64,000 nucleotides of DNA. It comes from Pirellulales bacterium (GTDB taxonomy: Bacteria > Planctomycetota > Planctomycetia > Pirellulales > JACPPG01). The translations under genes were made by a program, and so were the position numbers. Each line of letters opens with the position of its first letter. The first letter of the stretch is position 1. Below the pieces are notes generated by a model. It worked only from the letters and a program-made list of their open reading frames with translations. It did not search any database and had not been told where the DNA came from. Below, one piece after another: positions 1 to 8,280 of the stretch. The stretch spans positions 28,720-92,719 of the forward strand of contig DASYDW010000124.1 in NCBI GenBank assembly GCA_036499395.1, given 5' to 3'.

Positions 1-1
1 A

Positions 2-217
2 GCCGAGCAAGCGTTGCCTGTGGCACTGGCTTCGATGACAGCCAAGTATCTGCGCGAGTTGGCAATGCGGGCCTTTAACGATTACTGGTGCCGGCAAATG
101 CCCGAACTACGTCCCACGGCCGGCTACTCGCAAGATGCGCGCCGCTTCAAGAAGCAGATCGCGGCGCTCCAGACGGCGCTGGGCATCGACGATCGACAAC
201 TATGGCGTGCCAAGTAA
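2..217 (+). CDS. C-terminal fragment of an unidentified protein (5' end outside the window)
   Basis: The reading frame is open from base 2 and closes at 217, so only about 71 C-terminal residues are visible. The segment is rich in Lys/Arg and aromatic residues and contains the string SMTAKYLRELAMRAFNDYW, followed by a helical end with GIDDRQLWRAK. I have a weak impression of the C-terminal part of planctomycete RNase H-like proteins, but no catalytic motif lies inside the window and I do not assign a function. The frame is better than its alternatives because it has no low-complexity bias and runs in from the window edge. The upstream sequence is needed to identify it. Confidence 0.55.
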   Translation, partial: AEQALPVALASMTAKYLRELAMRAFNDYWCRQMPELRPTAGYSQDARRFKKQIAALQTALGIDDRQLWRAK

Positions 218-418
218 CCTCCGCCGCTTCAGGTGTCCTGCGGCCGGGCGTCGACGTTTACCCCTTGTCGCCGCCGGCAAAGCTCCGGAGACAGAGAACC
301 AAGGCCGGCTTTCTGGGCCTATACTCTTGTTAACGCCTGCGCAGGTGTTGCGCGCCGGCACTGCTCGTTTCCGTGATGCGCCACGCTACTGCCTTGAACC
401 CTGTGAGAAGTTGCCTCG

Positions 419-907
419 ATGGTCATCTATGTCGTTCGCCACGCCTGGGCCGGTCAATCGGGTGATCCTCGCTACGCCGACGATTCTTTGCGTCCGCTCA
501 CGGACAAAGGGCGCAAACGATTTCGCCGGATGGTTAAGAAACTGACGAAGCGAGGTTTTCACCCGGCGGCCGTGGGAACGAGTCCACTGATTCGTACGCG
601 TCAGACGGCCGAGGTCATTAGCGATCTCTGCCCGGCTCACCCCCCGGTGACAATTCTCGAAAACTTGGCGCCGGGTGGCCGCCTCGAACCGCTTCTAAAG
701 TGGACGCGCGACCAACTGCCCGGGGACGTCGCCTGGGTGGGGCACGCTCCGGACGTCGGTAGCCTGGCGGTCGACCTGATCGGGGCCGGACATGCTCAGA
801 TCGACTTCGAAAAAGGGGCGGTTGCCGCAATTCGCTTTGCGGGGCCCATCGCCGCAGGCACCGGCGAATTAATCTGGCTGGCAACCGCCGATCTCATGCG
901 TTGCTAA
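419..907 (+). CDS. sixA: Phosphohistidine phosphatase SixA family
   Basis: This 162-residue protein belongs to the histidine phosphatase (phosphoglycerate-mutase-like) superfamily. The N-terminus carries the RH catalytic motif as VVRHAWAG, with the phospho-accepting His at residue 8. A second active-site His lies in AWVGHAPDVG. An Arg in the SPLIRTRQTAE segment matches the third conserved element. The length fits SixA, which removes phosphate from phosphohistidine on signalling or PTS proteins; the actual substrate cannot be read from sequence. The ATG at 419 is preceded by a GAGAAG-type ribosome binding site. The gene stands alone between two gaps of about 200 and 250 bases. Confidence 0.85.
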   Translation: MVIYVVRHAWAGQSGDPRYADDSLRPLTDKGRKRFRRMVKKLTKRGFHPAAVGTSPLIRTRQTAEVISDLCPAHPPVTILENLAPGGRLEPLLKWTRDQLPGDVAWVGHAPDVGSLAVDLIGAGHAQIDFEKGAVAAIRFAGPIAAGTGELIWLATADLMRC

Positions 908-1164
908 CAATCGGGGACGGGTCGGCGGAGAATCTGCGCCGGAGTCCAACTCGGTAGCGAGCCTGCATCAAAGCCGCCAAGGGGTCGAAATCCCTGGCAT
1001 ACCCCCGTAGCCTCGCCGCTTGAAGACCCTAGAATTTTATCAGATACTCTCTCTGACCTGGACGCCGGGCTTGCGTTAACTCCTCCGCGCGTCCCCTGCA
1101 GTGGGCGCAATCCACTCGCCCCAGCGCTGCATCCACACCATTCAAGCTCACACAGGATTCGAAC

Positions 1165-2577
1165 ATGCGATTTCGCGTCACTTTCGCCGCCGCGGTTTGC
1201 GGGCTCGCGTGCTGTTTGTTCGCCTTAACCATCGGTTGTGGAAAGCCCGCCGAGAAGAAGGCCGCCAAGGCTGACAAGAAAACGAAGGCCGAAGCAGCCA
1301 CACCGGCCGAAGATGCAAAAACAGCGACCGAGAAATCGGCCGATGGCTCGAAAGAGCCCATCGGGACTACTGAAGAGGTCGTTTCCAAGCCGGCAGATGC
1401 TCCTGCCGCTACCGCCAGCAAGCGCGTGCTGCTCGGCTCACCGGACCTGACGGCCGGTATCCCCGGTGAAGGTGACCTCACGGTCGAACAGATCAAGGCC
1501 TGGTTCGATAAACCTGAAACGCTCGAGAAGCTCGAAATCGATCTGCCACTGGGCTTGAACGCCGGCATCCAACAGGCCGAGGCCGTTCTCGAAGCCAATC
1601 CCATGTCGCGCGGAATGATCGAGCTGGGGCGGCAGCTCTACTTCGATAAGCGGCTGTCGTCCGACGGCACCATCAGCTGCGCCAGCTGCCATGACCCCGA
1701 GCAAGGCTTTGCCGCTCATACGCAATTCGGCGTCGGCGTGCGCGGACAGACGGGCGGGCGAAATTCGCCGGTCTCGTACAACCGGATTTTCAGCGGTCCG
1801 CAATTCTGGGACGGCCGTGCCGGCAGCCTGGAAGAGCAAGCCGTGGGACCGATCGCCAATCCGATCGAGATGGCTAACACGCACGAGCAAGCAGTGGCGA
1901 CTGTTAAGGGCATCGAAGGCTATCGAATGGAGTTCGACAAGCTCTTCGGTGGCAGTGATGGGGCAAACGTAAATATCGACAACATCGGTAAGGCAATCGC
2001 CACGTTCGAGCGGGCGATCGTCAGCGGTCCCTCGCCGTTCGATTACAACGAACAGCTCCGGGCCTATGCCAGCGCCGACCTGGACGAGCTGAAGGAAGAT
2101 CCGGAGCTGTTGGCCCTGTACGAGAAGACCAAGGCCGCCGCGGCCGAACATCCGATGTCCGAAAGCGCCCTGCGTGGACGCGAGATTTTTTTCACCGACA
2201 AAGGCTCCTGCACGGCTTGCCACGTCGGTGCGAATTTGACCGACGAGTTGCATCACAACCTGGGCGTGGGAATGGATGTCGAGAAGCCGGACCTGGGCCG
2301 GCATGACGTGACGAAGGACGAGAAAGACAAGGGGTCATACAAGACTCCCACAATTCGCAACGTCGCGCTCTCGGCGCCGTACATGCACGACGGCTCGCAC
2401 AAGACGCTGGAAGAAGTCGTGGCCTGGTACGACAAGGGGGGTCACCCAAACCCCACTCTCGATCCCAAGATCAAGAAGCTAAATCTGACGGATCAAGAAA
2501 AGACGGACTTGGTCGAGTTCATGAAGGCTTGCACCGGCGACTTTCCGAAGATCGAAACCGGTCGATTGCCGAAGTAA
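1165..2577 (+). CDS. Di-haem cytochrome c peroxidase (CCP/MauG family), lipoprotein
   Basis: The 470-residue protein starts with a signal sequence ending in a lipobox (LTIGC, Cys about residue 28), so it is probably lipid-anchored. A Lys/Ala/Glu-rich linker of about 60 residues follows. The catalytic part has two c-type haem sites, CASCH near residue 172 and CTACH near residue 352, and the conserved near-C-terminal segment APYMHDGSHKTLEEVV typical of bacterial di-haem peroxidases. Family members reduce periplasmic hydrogen peroxide using cytochrome c or another donor; some MauG relatives oxidise other substrates. AGGA at about 1154 is a reasonable ribosome binding site. The low-complexity linker probably holds the domain away from the membrane. 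Confidence 0.88.
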   Translation: MRFRVTFAAAVCGLACCLFALTIGCGKPAEKKAAKADKKTKAEAATPAEDAKTATEKSADGSKEPIGTTEEVVSKPADAPAATASKRVLLGSPDLTAGIPGEGDLTVEQIKAWFDKPETLEKLEIDLPLGLNAGIQQAEAVLEANPMSRGMIELGRQLYFDKRLSSDGTISCASCHDPEQGFAAHTQFGVGVRGQTGGRNSPVSYNRIFSGPQFWDGRAGSLEEQAVGPIANPIEMANTHEQAVATVKGIEGYRMEFDKLFGGSDGANVNIDNIGKAIATFERAIVSGPSPFDYNEQLRAYASADLDELKEDPELLALYEKTKAAAAEHPMSESALRGREIFFTDKGSCTACHVGANLTDELHHNLGVGMDVEKPDLGRHDVTKDEKDKGSYKTPTIRNVALSAPYMHDGSHKTLEEVVAWYDKGGHPNPTLDPKIKKLNLTDQEKTDLVEFMKACTGDFPKIETGRLPK

Positions 2578-2845
2578 GCACGGCTCGCAGCGTTTCCCAG
2601 CCGGCAAAGGCAACCTTCACGTCGAAGTGTCCTGTGGCCTGCTGGCTGTCGTTAGCCGAGGCTTAAAGCGGTAAGCATCGTGAACCTGCGGTGGCTGCAC
2701 ACTGCTGCCGCGGTTGTCGGTCTTCCCCTCGGGACCTAGACTTGGGCAGATGCCGCCAAGGCGTTCCGGTATCGCAACGCGTAAGACCGACCACCACCGT
2801 GGGGCTCGGTCGCCGGCCATTCGCCCGTCGACCTGCCATTCTCTC

Positions 2846-3274
2846 ATGCCCAGTAACGAAGACGAACTGTATCAGGAACATATCCTCGAGCATTACGAGG
2901 ATCCGTACCATCGTGGGCGCGTGGCGCACGCGACGCATTCGCACGAAGACGACAACCCGCTCTGCGGCGACGTCGTGCGCATCGATTTGGCCATCGATCC
3001 GCAAGGCAAGATTCAAGAGGTCTATTTCGACGGTGACGGCTGCTGCATCAGCCAAGCCGCGGCCTCGATGCTGGTCGAGCATTTCGACCAGAAGACGCTC
3101 GACGAGATCAAGAATTTCACGGCCGAGGACATGCTGCGGCTGTTTGGCGCCAAGCTGACTCCGAATCGGCAGAAATGCTGCCTGCTGTCGTGGCGCGTGC
3201 TGCAGGCGGCCGTCTATTCGCGGGTGGATAAAGACGGAACCACGACCGGTCCTTCGGCGGCCTCTTCCAACTAG
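2846..3274 (+). CDS. sufU: SufU-like iron-sulfur scaffold / sulfur-transfer protein
   Basis: This 142-residue protein has the SufU/IscU fold signature. Three conserved Cys positions are visible, in NPLCGD, GDGCCISQA and RQKCCLLSW; two of them are CC doublets. It begins MPSNEDELYQEHILEHYEDP, the typical SufU N-terminus, so I chose the ATG at 2846 over longer upstream readings. SufU accepts persulfide sulfur from SufS during Fe-S cluster assembly. sufS follows 38 bases downstream on the same strand, so the pair is probably co-transcribed. No sufB, sufC or sufD is present nearby. Confidence 0.9.
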   Translation: MPSNEDELYQEHILEHYEDPYHRGRVAHATHSHEDDNPLCGDVVRIDLAIDPQGKIQEVYFDGDGCCISQAAASMLVEHFDQKTLDEIKNFTAEDMLRLFGAKLTPNRQKCCLLSWRVLQAAVYSRVDKDGTTTGPSAASSN

Positions 3275-3312
3275 ACATCGCACTTCCCTCAAGAATTGAT
3301 CGCGGAAAATCC

Positions 3313-4566
3313 ATGAGTACGCTGACGCCGGTTTTGCCACTCGATCCCGAGGCGCTGCGCGTCGACTTTCCGATTCTTTCGGTGCGTCTGCACGACAACG
3401 TGCCGCTGGTTTACCTCGACAATGCTGCCACCACGCAGCGGCCGCGCGAAGTCATTCAATCGCTCGTGGATGTTTATGAAAAGCAGTATGCCAACGTTCA
3501 CCGCGGCATTCACTGGTTGAGCGATCAAAGCACCGACCTGTTTGAAGAGGCGCGCGAGAAAGTCCGGGTGTTCATTAACGCGCCGGCCCGTGAGCAGGTG
3601 ATCTTCACCTATGGCACGACCGAAGGTATCAACCTCGTCGCGCGCAGTTGGGGTGCGGCGAACATCGTTGCCGGGGACGAAATTGTGCTTACCGAGATGG
3701 AGCACCATTCGAATCTGGTTCCCTGGCAGCAATTGGCCGCCGAGCGCGGCGCCGTTTTACGACACGTGCCGATGACTGCCGACGGATTGCTCGACATGCA
3801 GCAGTTTTCGGCACTGCTGAACAAGCGCACGAAGCTGGTCGCCGTCGGGGCTGTCTCGAACGTGCTGGGCACGATCAATCCCGTGGCCGAAATCGTTCGC
3901 CAGGCGCATGCCGCGGGGGCGGTCGTGTTAGTCGACGCGGCCCAAAGCGTGCCGCACATGGCGACCGACGTGCAGGCGCTGGACGTCGATTTCCTGGCCT
4001 TTAGCGGCCATAAAATGCTCGGACCGTCAGGCGTAGGCATCCTGTATGGGCGGCGCGAATTGCTCGAGGCCATGCCGCCATTTCTCGGTGGCGGTAGCAT
4101 GATTCGCCGCGTGAAGCTCGATTCGTTCGAACCGGCCGCATTGCCGGCCAAGTTCGAGGCCGGCACGCCGCCGATCGTACCCGCCATCGGCCTGGGGGCC
4201 GCGATCGATTATCTGAATCGCGTCGGCCTGGAGAAGATTCACGCCTACGAGCAGATCCTCACCGAGCGCGCCCATCAGGTGCTCAGTGAAGTGGGGGGCG
4301 TACATATCCTCGGACCAGCCCCGGCCGAAAAAGGGGGCATCGTCAGCTTCACGGTTGAAGGCGTGCATGCTCACGACGTGGCCCAGTTGCTCGATCGGCA
4401 GGGAATCGCGATCCGCGCCGGCCACCACTGCGCGATGCCGCTCCATAAACGGTTGGGGGTCAACGCCAGCGCCCGCGCCAGCTTCTACTTCTACAACACC
4501 TTGGCCGAGGTCGAATTGCTCGGCACGGCGCTCGCGGACGCGAAGCGCGTCTTTCGCAAGAAATAG
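3313..4566 (+). CDS. sufS: Cysteine desulfurase SufS (class V PLP aminotransferase)
   Basis: The 417-residue protein matches the length and motif order of SufS/CsdA. VLVDAAQSVPH provides the PLP-contacting Asp, and SGHKMLGPSGVG carries the Schiff-base Lys. RAGHHCAMPLHKRLGV near residue 380 carries the persulfide-forming Cys on the short lobe loop typical of group II desulfurases. It converts L-cysteine to L-alanine and hands sulfur to SufU, encoded just upstream. The ATG at 3313 is well placed and the N-terminal LRVDFPILSVRLHDNVPLVYLDNAATTQ is canonical. Cytoplasmic. Confidence 0.95.
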   Translation: MSTLTPVLPLDPEALRVDFPILSVRLHDNVPLVYLDNAATTQRPREVIQSLVDVYEKQYANVHRGIHWLSDQSTDLFEEAREKVRVFINAPAREQVIFTYGTTEGINLVARSWGAANIVAGDEIVLTEMEHHSNLVPWQQLAAERGAVLRHVPMTADGLLDMQQFSALLNKRTKLVAVGAVSNVLGTINPVAEIVRQAHAAGAVVLVDAAQSVPHMATDVQALDVDFLAFSGHKMLGPSGVGILYGRRELLEAMPPFLGGGSMIRRVKLDSFEPAALPAKFEAGTPPIVPAIGLGAAIDYLNRVGLEKIHAYEQILTERAHQVLSEVGGVHILGPAPAEKGGIVSFTVEGVHAHDVAQLLDRQGIAIRAGHHCAMPLHKRLGVNASARASFYFYNTLAEVELLGTALADAKRVFRKK

Positions 4567-4616
4567 CGCGCTGGCCAGGTGGGCGCGGCGTTCGGTAGAA
4601 GCTCTTTGATGAGGCT

Positions 4617-5165
4617 CTATCGTAAGGGCGCCTTACGCTTCGGCACGAGCAAGCTAACGCCCAACACCGCCACTCCACAGGCAGCGGCCCCCAAGGCGAT
4701 GGTCAACCGACGCTGAAAAATTGCGCGGGCGGCCTCGAAGTTCGTGATCAGGTCGCGGTACTCAGGGATATTCGGCACCTCAGGCGGTTGCTGCAATTCC
4801 TTCCACACCGCGAATGTCTGCGATAGCGACATCTGATCGAGATCGACCGTTGAACCGGCCGCGTCAATGATTGCGTCGTGATACTCTTGCGGAAAGATCG
4901 GCCGCGCGAGCCAGATAAAGGCGCTAGCCGCGAGAGCAAGCGTTGTTATGGTCGTGCCCAGGAACAAAAGCCCCTGTCGTGTACCCCATTCTCCGCCCGA
5001 ATCCGATTCTTCAGGGGTGGCGCGTTCGAGCTTCTCGAGCCCACGCAACGTCGGGATTGCCACCTCGGCCCCGCAATGCTCGCACCGGATCGAGAGCCCG
5101 GCCTGGCTGCGATCGACCGCCAGTTTCTGTCCACACTGGCAGGGGAGTAGATATTCGGTTTTCAT
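4617..5165 (-). CDS. Zinc-ribbon membrane protein of unknown function
   Basis: The 182-residue protein starts MKTEYLLPCQCGQKL and has two Cys pairs (CQC and CEHC) within its first 35 residues, forming a probable zinc ribbon. A charged linker (ATPEESDSGGEWG) follows. There are two hydrophobic segments, LLFLGTTITTLALAASAFIWLA and, near the C-terminus, LTIALGAAACGVAVLGVSLLV. The predicted protein therefore has a cytoplasmic zinc ribbon and two membrane spans. A TTG three codons upstream is possible, but the ATG at 5165 is the simpler start. It is the last gene of the leuC-leuD-SDR run, 53 bases after the dehydrogenase. No function is assigned. Confidence 0.7.
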   Translation of the reverse strand: MKTEYLLPCQCGQKLAVDRSQAGLSIRCEHCGAEVAIPTLRGLEKLERATPEESDSGGEWGTRQGLLFLGTTITTLALAASAFIWLARPIFPQEYHDAIIDAAGSTVDLDQMSLSQTFAVWKELQQPPEVPNIPEYRDLITNFEAARAIFQRRLTIALGAAACGVAVLGVSLLVPKRKAPLR

Positions 5166-5227
5166 CGTGCTCAACGCCCCGTCTGTTCCAATCCCAGGCT
5201 AACTTCAAAATCGCATCGGCGAGCGAG

Positions 5228-6013
5228 CTATTCCGGCACAGCCGAGCCCCGCGACGCCCACCACGGCAGCGTCGCCCCGCCGTCGATCCCCAGCGTCGAG
5301 CCAGTGATGTAATCGCTCGCCGGATCACACAGAAAAACCACGCCGCGGCCGATTTCTTCGGGCTTACCCAATCGCTTCCAGGGGAGCTTCTCGCCGCCGC
5401 GCTGAATCTGTTCCTCGGTCGCGAATTTGCGTTCCCCGGGCGTATCGATCCAGCCTGGGTGGATGATGTTCACGCGGATTCGCTCTTCGACCAGCTCGAT
5501 CGCGGCGGTGCGCGCCATTTGATCGATCGCAGCCTTTGCCATGTTGTAGGCCATCGAGCGGGGCACCGGGATCACGGCGTGCGGCGAACTGATAACAACG
5601 ATCGAGCCGCCGTCCCCTTGTTCGATCATCTGTTGTGTCGCGGCCCGCAGCGTGTAGAACGCCCCCCACATCGTGACCTGGACCGTACGGTGAAATCCAT
5701 CGAGGTCCGCCTGATGAAAAACCTCGCGGTCGCTGTAAGCGGCGTTCGTGACGGCGATGTCGAGCCGGCCGAACTGCCGCACGGTTTTCTCGACAGCATC
5801 GTTCGCGACTTGGACGTCGCCGATATCGCCTGGCAGCAATAGCGACCTGCGTCCGGCGGCATGCACGGCGTCAGCCACGCTCTCGGCTTCCTCCGGATGC
5901 GAGTTGAAATTTATCGCCACATCGGCGCCGGCTTCCGCCAGTGCAATCGCCGCGGCGCGGCCAATGCCACGGCTGGCGCCGGTCACCAGGGCAATTCTTC
6001 CGTTCAGAGTCAC
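5228..6013 (-). CDS. Short-chain dehydrogenase/reductase (classical SDR)
   Basis: About 261 residues with the classical SDR plan: the TGASRGIG cofactor motif near the N-terminus, NAAY in place of NNAG, Ser in VVISSPH, YNMAK as catalytic Tyr-x3-Lys, and IDGGATLPWW near the C-terminus. Lack of an acidic residue directly after strand 2 (INFNSHPEE) suggests NADPH preference, as inference. A GTG at 6013 preceded by CAGGA at good spacing is a better start than the TTG at 6028. It lies 45 bases or less after leuD on the same strand, which suggests co-transcription, but its substrate is unknown. FabG-like or sugar/polyol dehydrogenase activity is possible. Confidence 0.85.
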   Translation of the reverse strand: MTLNGRIALVTGASRGIGRAAAIALAEAGADVAINFNSHPEEAESVADAVHAAGRRSLLLPGDIGDVQVANDAVEKTVRQFGRLDIAVTNAAYSDREVFHQADLDGFHRTVQVTMWGAFYTLRAATQQMIEQGDGGSIVVISSPHAVIPVPRSMAYNMAKAAIDQMARTAAIELVEERIRVNIIHPGWIDTPGERKFATEEQIQRGGEKLPWKRLGKPEEIGRGVVFLCDPASDYITGSTLGIDGGATLPWWASRGSAVPE

Positions 6014-6058
6014 GGCAGGTTCCTGCAAGGATGTGGGCGCGATCGCTTCACGAAACGA

Positions 6059-6646
6059 CTAACCGGCGTGCGCTGCTTCGTAGGCCGTGATCGTGTCTTC
6101 GTGCGCGAGCGTCAGGCCGATGTCATCCAGCCCGTTGAGCAGTGAATGGCGTCGCGAGGGTTCGACCTCGAACGCGATCTTCAAGCCGGCGTCGTCCTCG
6201 ATCGAACACTTTTCCAGATCGACCGTCAGTTGAAATCCTTCGCGTGCTGCGCGCTTGAAGAGATCATCCACGATCGCCTCGTCAAGTCGCACCGGCAGCA
6301 GACCGTTCTTGAAGCAATTATTGTAGAAGATGTCGGCGAAGCTGGGGGCGATGATCGCGCGAAAGCCGTAATCTTCGAGCGCCCACGGCGCGTGTTCCCG
6401 GCTCGAGCCGCAGCCGAAATTGCGCCGCGCCAGCAGAATCGTGGCGCCCCGATTGCGGGGCAAATTCAACTCGAACTGAGGATTATCCGAGCCGTCTTCG
6501 TTGCGACGCCAATCCTGAAACAGGAACTGCCCAAAGCCGGTTCGCTCGATTCGCTTGAGGAATTGCTTGGGAATGATCTGGTCGGTATCCACATTGGCGC
6601 GATCCATCGCCGCGACCAGACCGTGATGCTTGACGAACGGTTTCAT
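6059..6646 (-). CDS. leuD: 3-isopropylmalate dehydratase small subunit LeuD
   Basis: The 195-residue protein contains the small-subunit swivel-domain motifs: MDRANVDTDQIIPKQFLK near the N-terminus, then NFGCGSSREHAPWAL and SFADIFYNNCFKNGLLP. Length and order fit bacterial LeuD. With LeuC it isomerises 2-isopropylmalate to 3-isopropylmalate in leucine synthesis in the cytoplasm. It begins 53 bases downstream of leuC, an operonic arrangement. No T-box or leader attenuator is evident upstream of leuC. Confidence 0.95.
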   Translation of the reverse strand: MKPFVKHHGLVAAMDRANVDTDQIIPKQFLKRIERTGFGQFLFQDWRRNEDGSDNPQFELNLPRNRGATILLARRNFGCGSSREHAPWALEDYGFRAIIAPSFADIFYNNCFKNGLLPVRLDEAIVDDLFKRAAREGFQLTVDLEKCSIEDDAGLKIAFEVEPSRRHSLLNGLDDIGLTLAHEDTITAYEAAHAG

Positions 6647-6699
6647 ACTTCAACCTGAAAGAAAAGATGCAGTCCGCGTACGGCGGCCTTTGACCTGCG

Positions 6700-8088
6700 T
6701 TACTTGTATTTCCATTCGCGAATGTCGACGAAATGCCCCGTCACCGCGGCAGCCGCGGCCATGGCCGGCGACACCAAGTGCGTGCGGCCTCCCTTGCCTT
6801 GCCGCCCTTCGAAGTTGCGGTTGCTGGTCGATGCACAGCGCTCGCCCGGCGAAAGGGTGTCGGGATTCATGCCCAGGCACATGCTGCATCCGGCCTCGCG
6901 CCATTCGAATCCCGCTTCCTTGAAGACGCGATCGAGCCCCTCGGCCTCGGCCTGCCGTTTCACTTGTCCACTGCCGGGCACGACCATGGCGTGGACCTTG
7001 TCCGCAATGCGATATCCCTTAACAACTGCCGCCGCGGCCCGCAGGTCGCTAATGCGGCTGTTGGTGCAGGAGCCGATAAAGACCCGATCGAGTGCCACGT
7101 CCGCGATCGGGGTGCCGGCCTTGAGCCCCATGTAACTCAGCGCACTGGCGGCACTCTTGCGCTCGTTTTCATCCGCCAGCTCGGCCGGATTCGGCACCTT
7201 GTCGACGACCTTGGCCACCTGGCCCGGATTCGTTCCCCAGGTAACCTGCGGCGCCACGTCCGCGGCCTGAAAGATCTGGACGCGGTCGTATTTCGCACCC
7301 GGGTCGGTCGGCAACTCTTTCCAGCGAGCTACGGCCACGTCAAAGTTGCGTGGCGCGAATTCACGGCCGCGCAGATAGTCGTACGTGACGTCGTCCGGTG
7401 CGATCATGCCGCAGCGTGCGCCGGCTTCGATCGACATGTTGCACACGGTCATGCGCTCTTCCATATCCATGGCGCGAATGGCACTGCCGGTGTACTCGAT
7501 GGCATAGCCCGTTCCGCCGTCGGTGGTGAGCTGGCCAATCAGGTACAGGATCAGATCCTTGGCCGTTACGCCCCGCGCTAGCGCGCCCTCGAAGCGAACT
7601 TCGAACGTCTTGGGGCGATATTGCAACAGCGTCTGCGTGGCCAACACGTGCTCGACTTCGCTGGTGCCGATGCCAAAAGCCATTGCCCCCAACGCGCCGT
7701 GCGTGGCGGTGTGGCTGTCGCCGCAAACGATCGTCATGCCGGGCTGCGTCAGGCCGAGCTCAGGGCCGATGACGTGAACGATCCCCTGCTGGGCGTTATC
7801 CAGGTCGTACAGCTTGACGCCGAACTCGCGACAATTGTTCCGTAGAGTGTCGATTTGCTGTTTTGAAATCGGGTCCAGAATCGGCAGCGACCGGTCGGTC
7901 GTGGGAATGTTGTGATCGGGCGTGGCCACGGTGCGGGCCGGTTGCCGGACCTGACGTTTGGCCAGGCGCAGCCCTTCGAATGCCTGGGCGCTGGTCACTT
8001 CGTGGACCAGGTGCAGATCGATATACAGGATCGTGGGCTTCCCCTCTTCGGCATGCACGACATGTGCATCCCAAACCTTGTCGAACAT
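6700..8088 (-). CDS. leuC: 3-isopropylmalate dehydratase large subunit LeuC
   Basis: About 462 residues from MFDKVWDAHVV. Aconitase-superfamily [4Fe-4S] ligands are visible in FIGSCTNSRISDLRAA and GCSMCLGMNPDTL, and the substrate/cluster region GDSHTATHGALGAMAFGIG is intact. The C-terminus SPAMAAAAAVTGHFVDIREW is canonical. An ATG ten codons upstream (8118) is also possible; neither has a clear Shine-Dalgarno, and the chosen one fits the family N-terminus better. It forms the isomerase with LeuD, which follows immediately. The gap to the kinase gene upstream is 192 bases. Confidence 0.95.
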   Translation of the reverse strand: MFDKVWDAHVVHAEEGKPTILYIDLHLVHEVTSAQAFEGLRLAKRQVRQPARTVATPDHNIPTTDRSLPILDPISKQQIDTLRNNCREFGVKLYDLDNAQQGIVHVIGPELGLTQPGMTIVCGDSHTATHGALGAMAFGIGTSEVEHVLATQTLLQYRPKTFEVRFEGALARGVTAKDLILYLIGQLTTDGGTGYAIEYTGSAIRAMDMEERMTVCNMSIEAGARCGMIAPDDVTYDYLRGREFAPRNFDVAVARWKELPTDPGAKYDRVQIFQAADVAPQVTWGTNPGQVAKVVDKVPNPAELADENERKSAASALSYMGLKAGTPIADVALDRVFIGSCTNSRISDLRAAAAVVKGYRIADKVHAMVVPGSGQVKRQAEAEGLDRVFKEAGFEWREAGCSMCLGMNPDTLSPGERCASTSNRNFEGRQGKGGRTHLVSPAMAAAAAVTGHFVDIREWKYK

Positions 8089-8280
8089 CGTACGGGGGCG
8101 GGATGATGGTGAAATCATGGATCAACTCGAGCCGGCAGAAGGAACGCGGCAGGAACGTTGGCCGGGAACTACTGTTCGCCCGGTCCGCCGCGCGGAGAAT
8201 TACCCAGACGGTTAATTCTACTAGACAGCCGCGCGCTTGGGGAGGTTCGGAAAGCCCGGCCGCGAGGTAGCCCGACGGGC

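Noticed and set aside
1438..2304. A 288-codon minus-strand frame over the cytochrome c peroxidase gene
   Set aside because: Antisense to a gene with two haem motifs; no motif of its own.
4943..5842. A 299-codon plus-strand frame over the zinc-ribbon and SDR genes
   Set aside because: It is Arg/Pro-rich and crosses two genes with clear motifs on the other strand.
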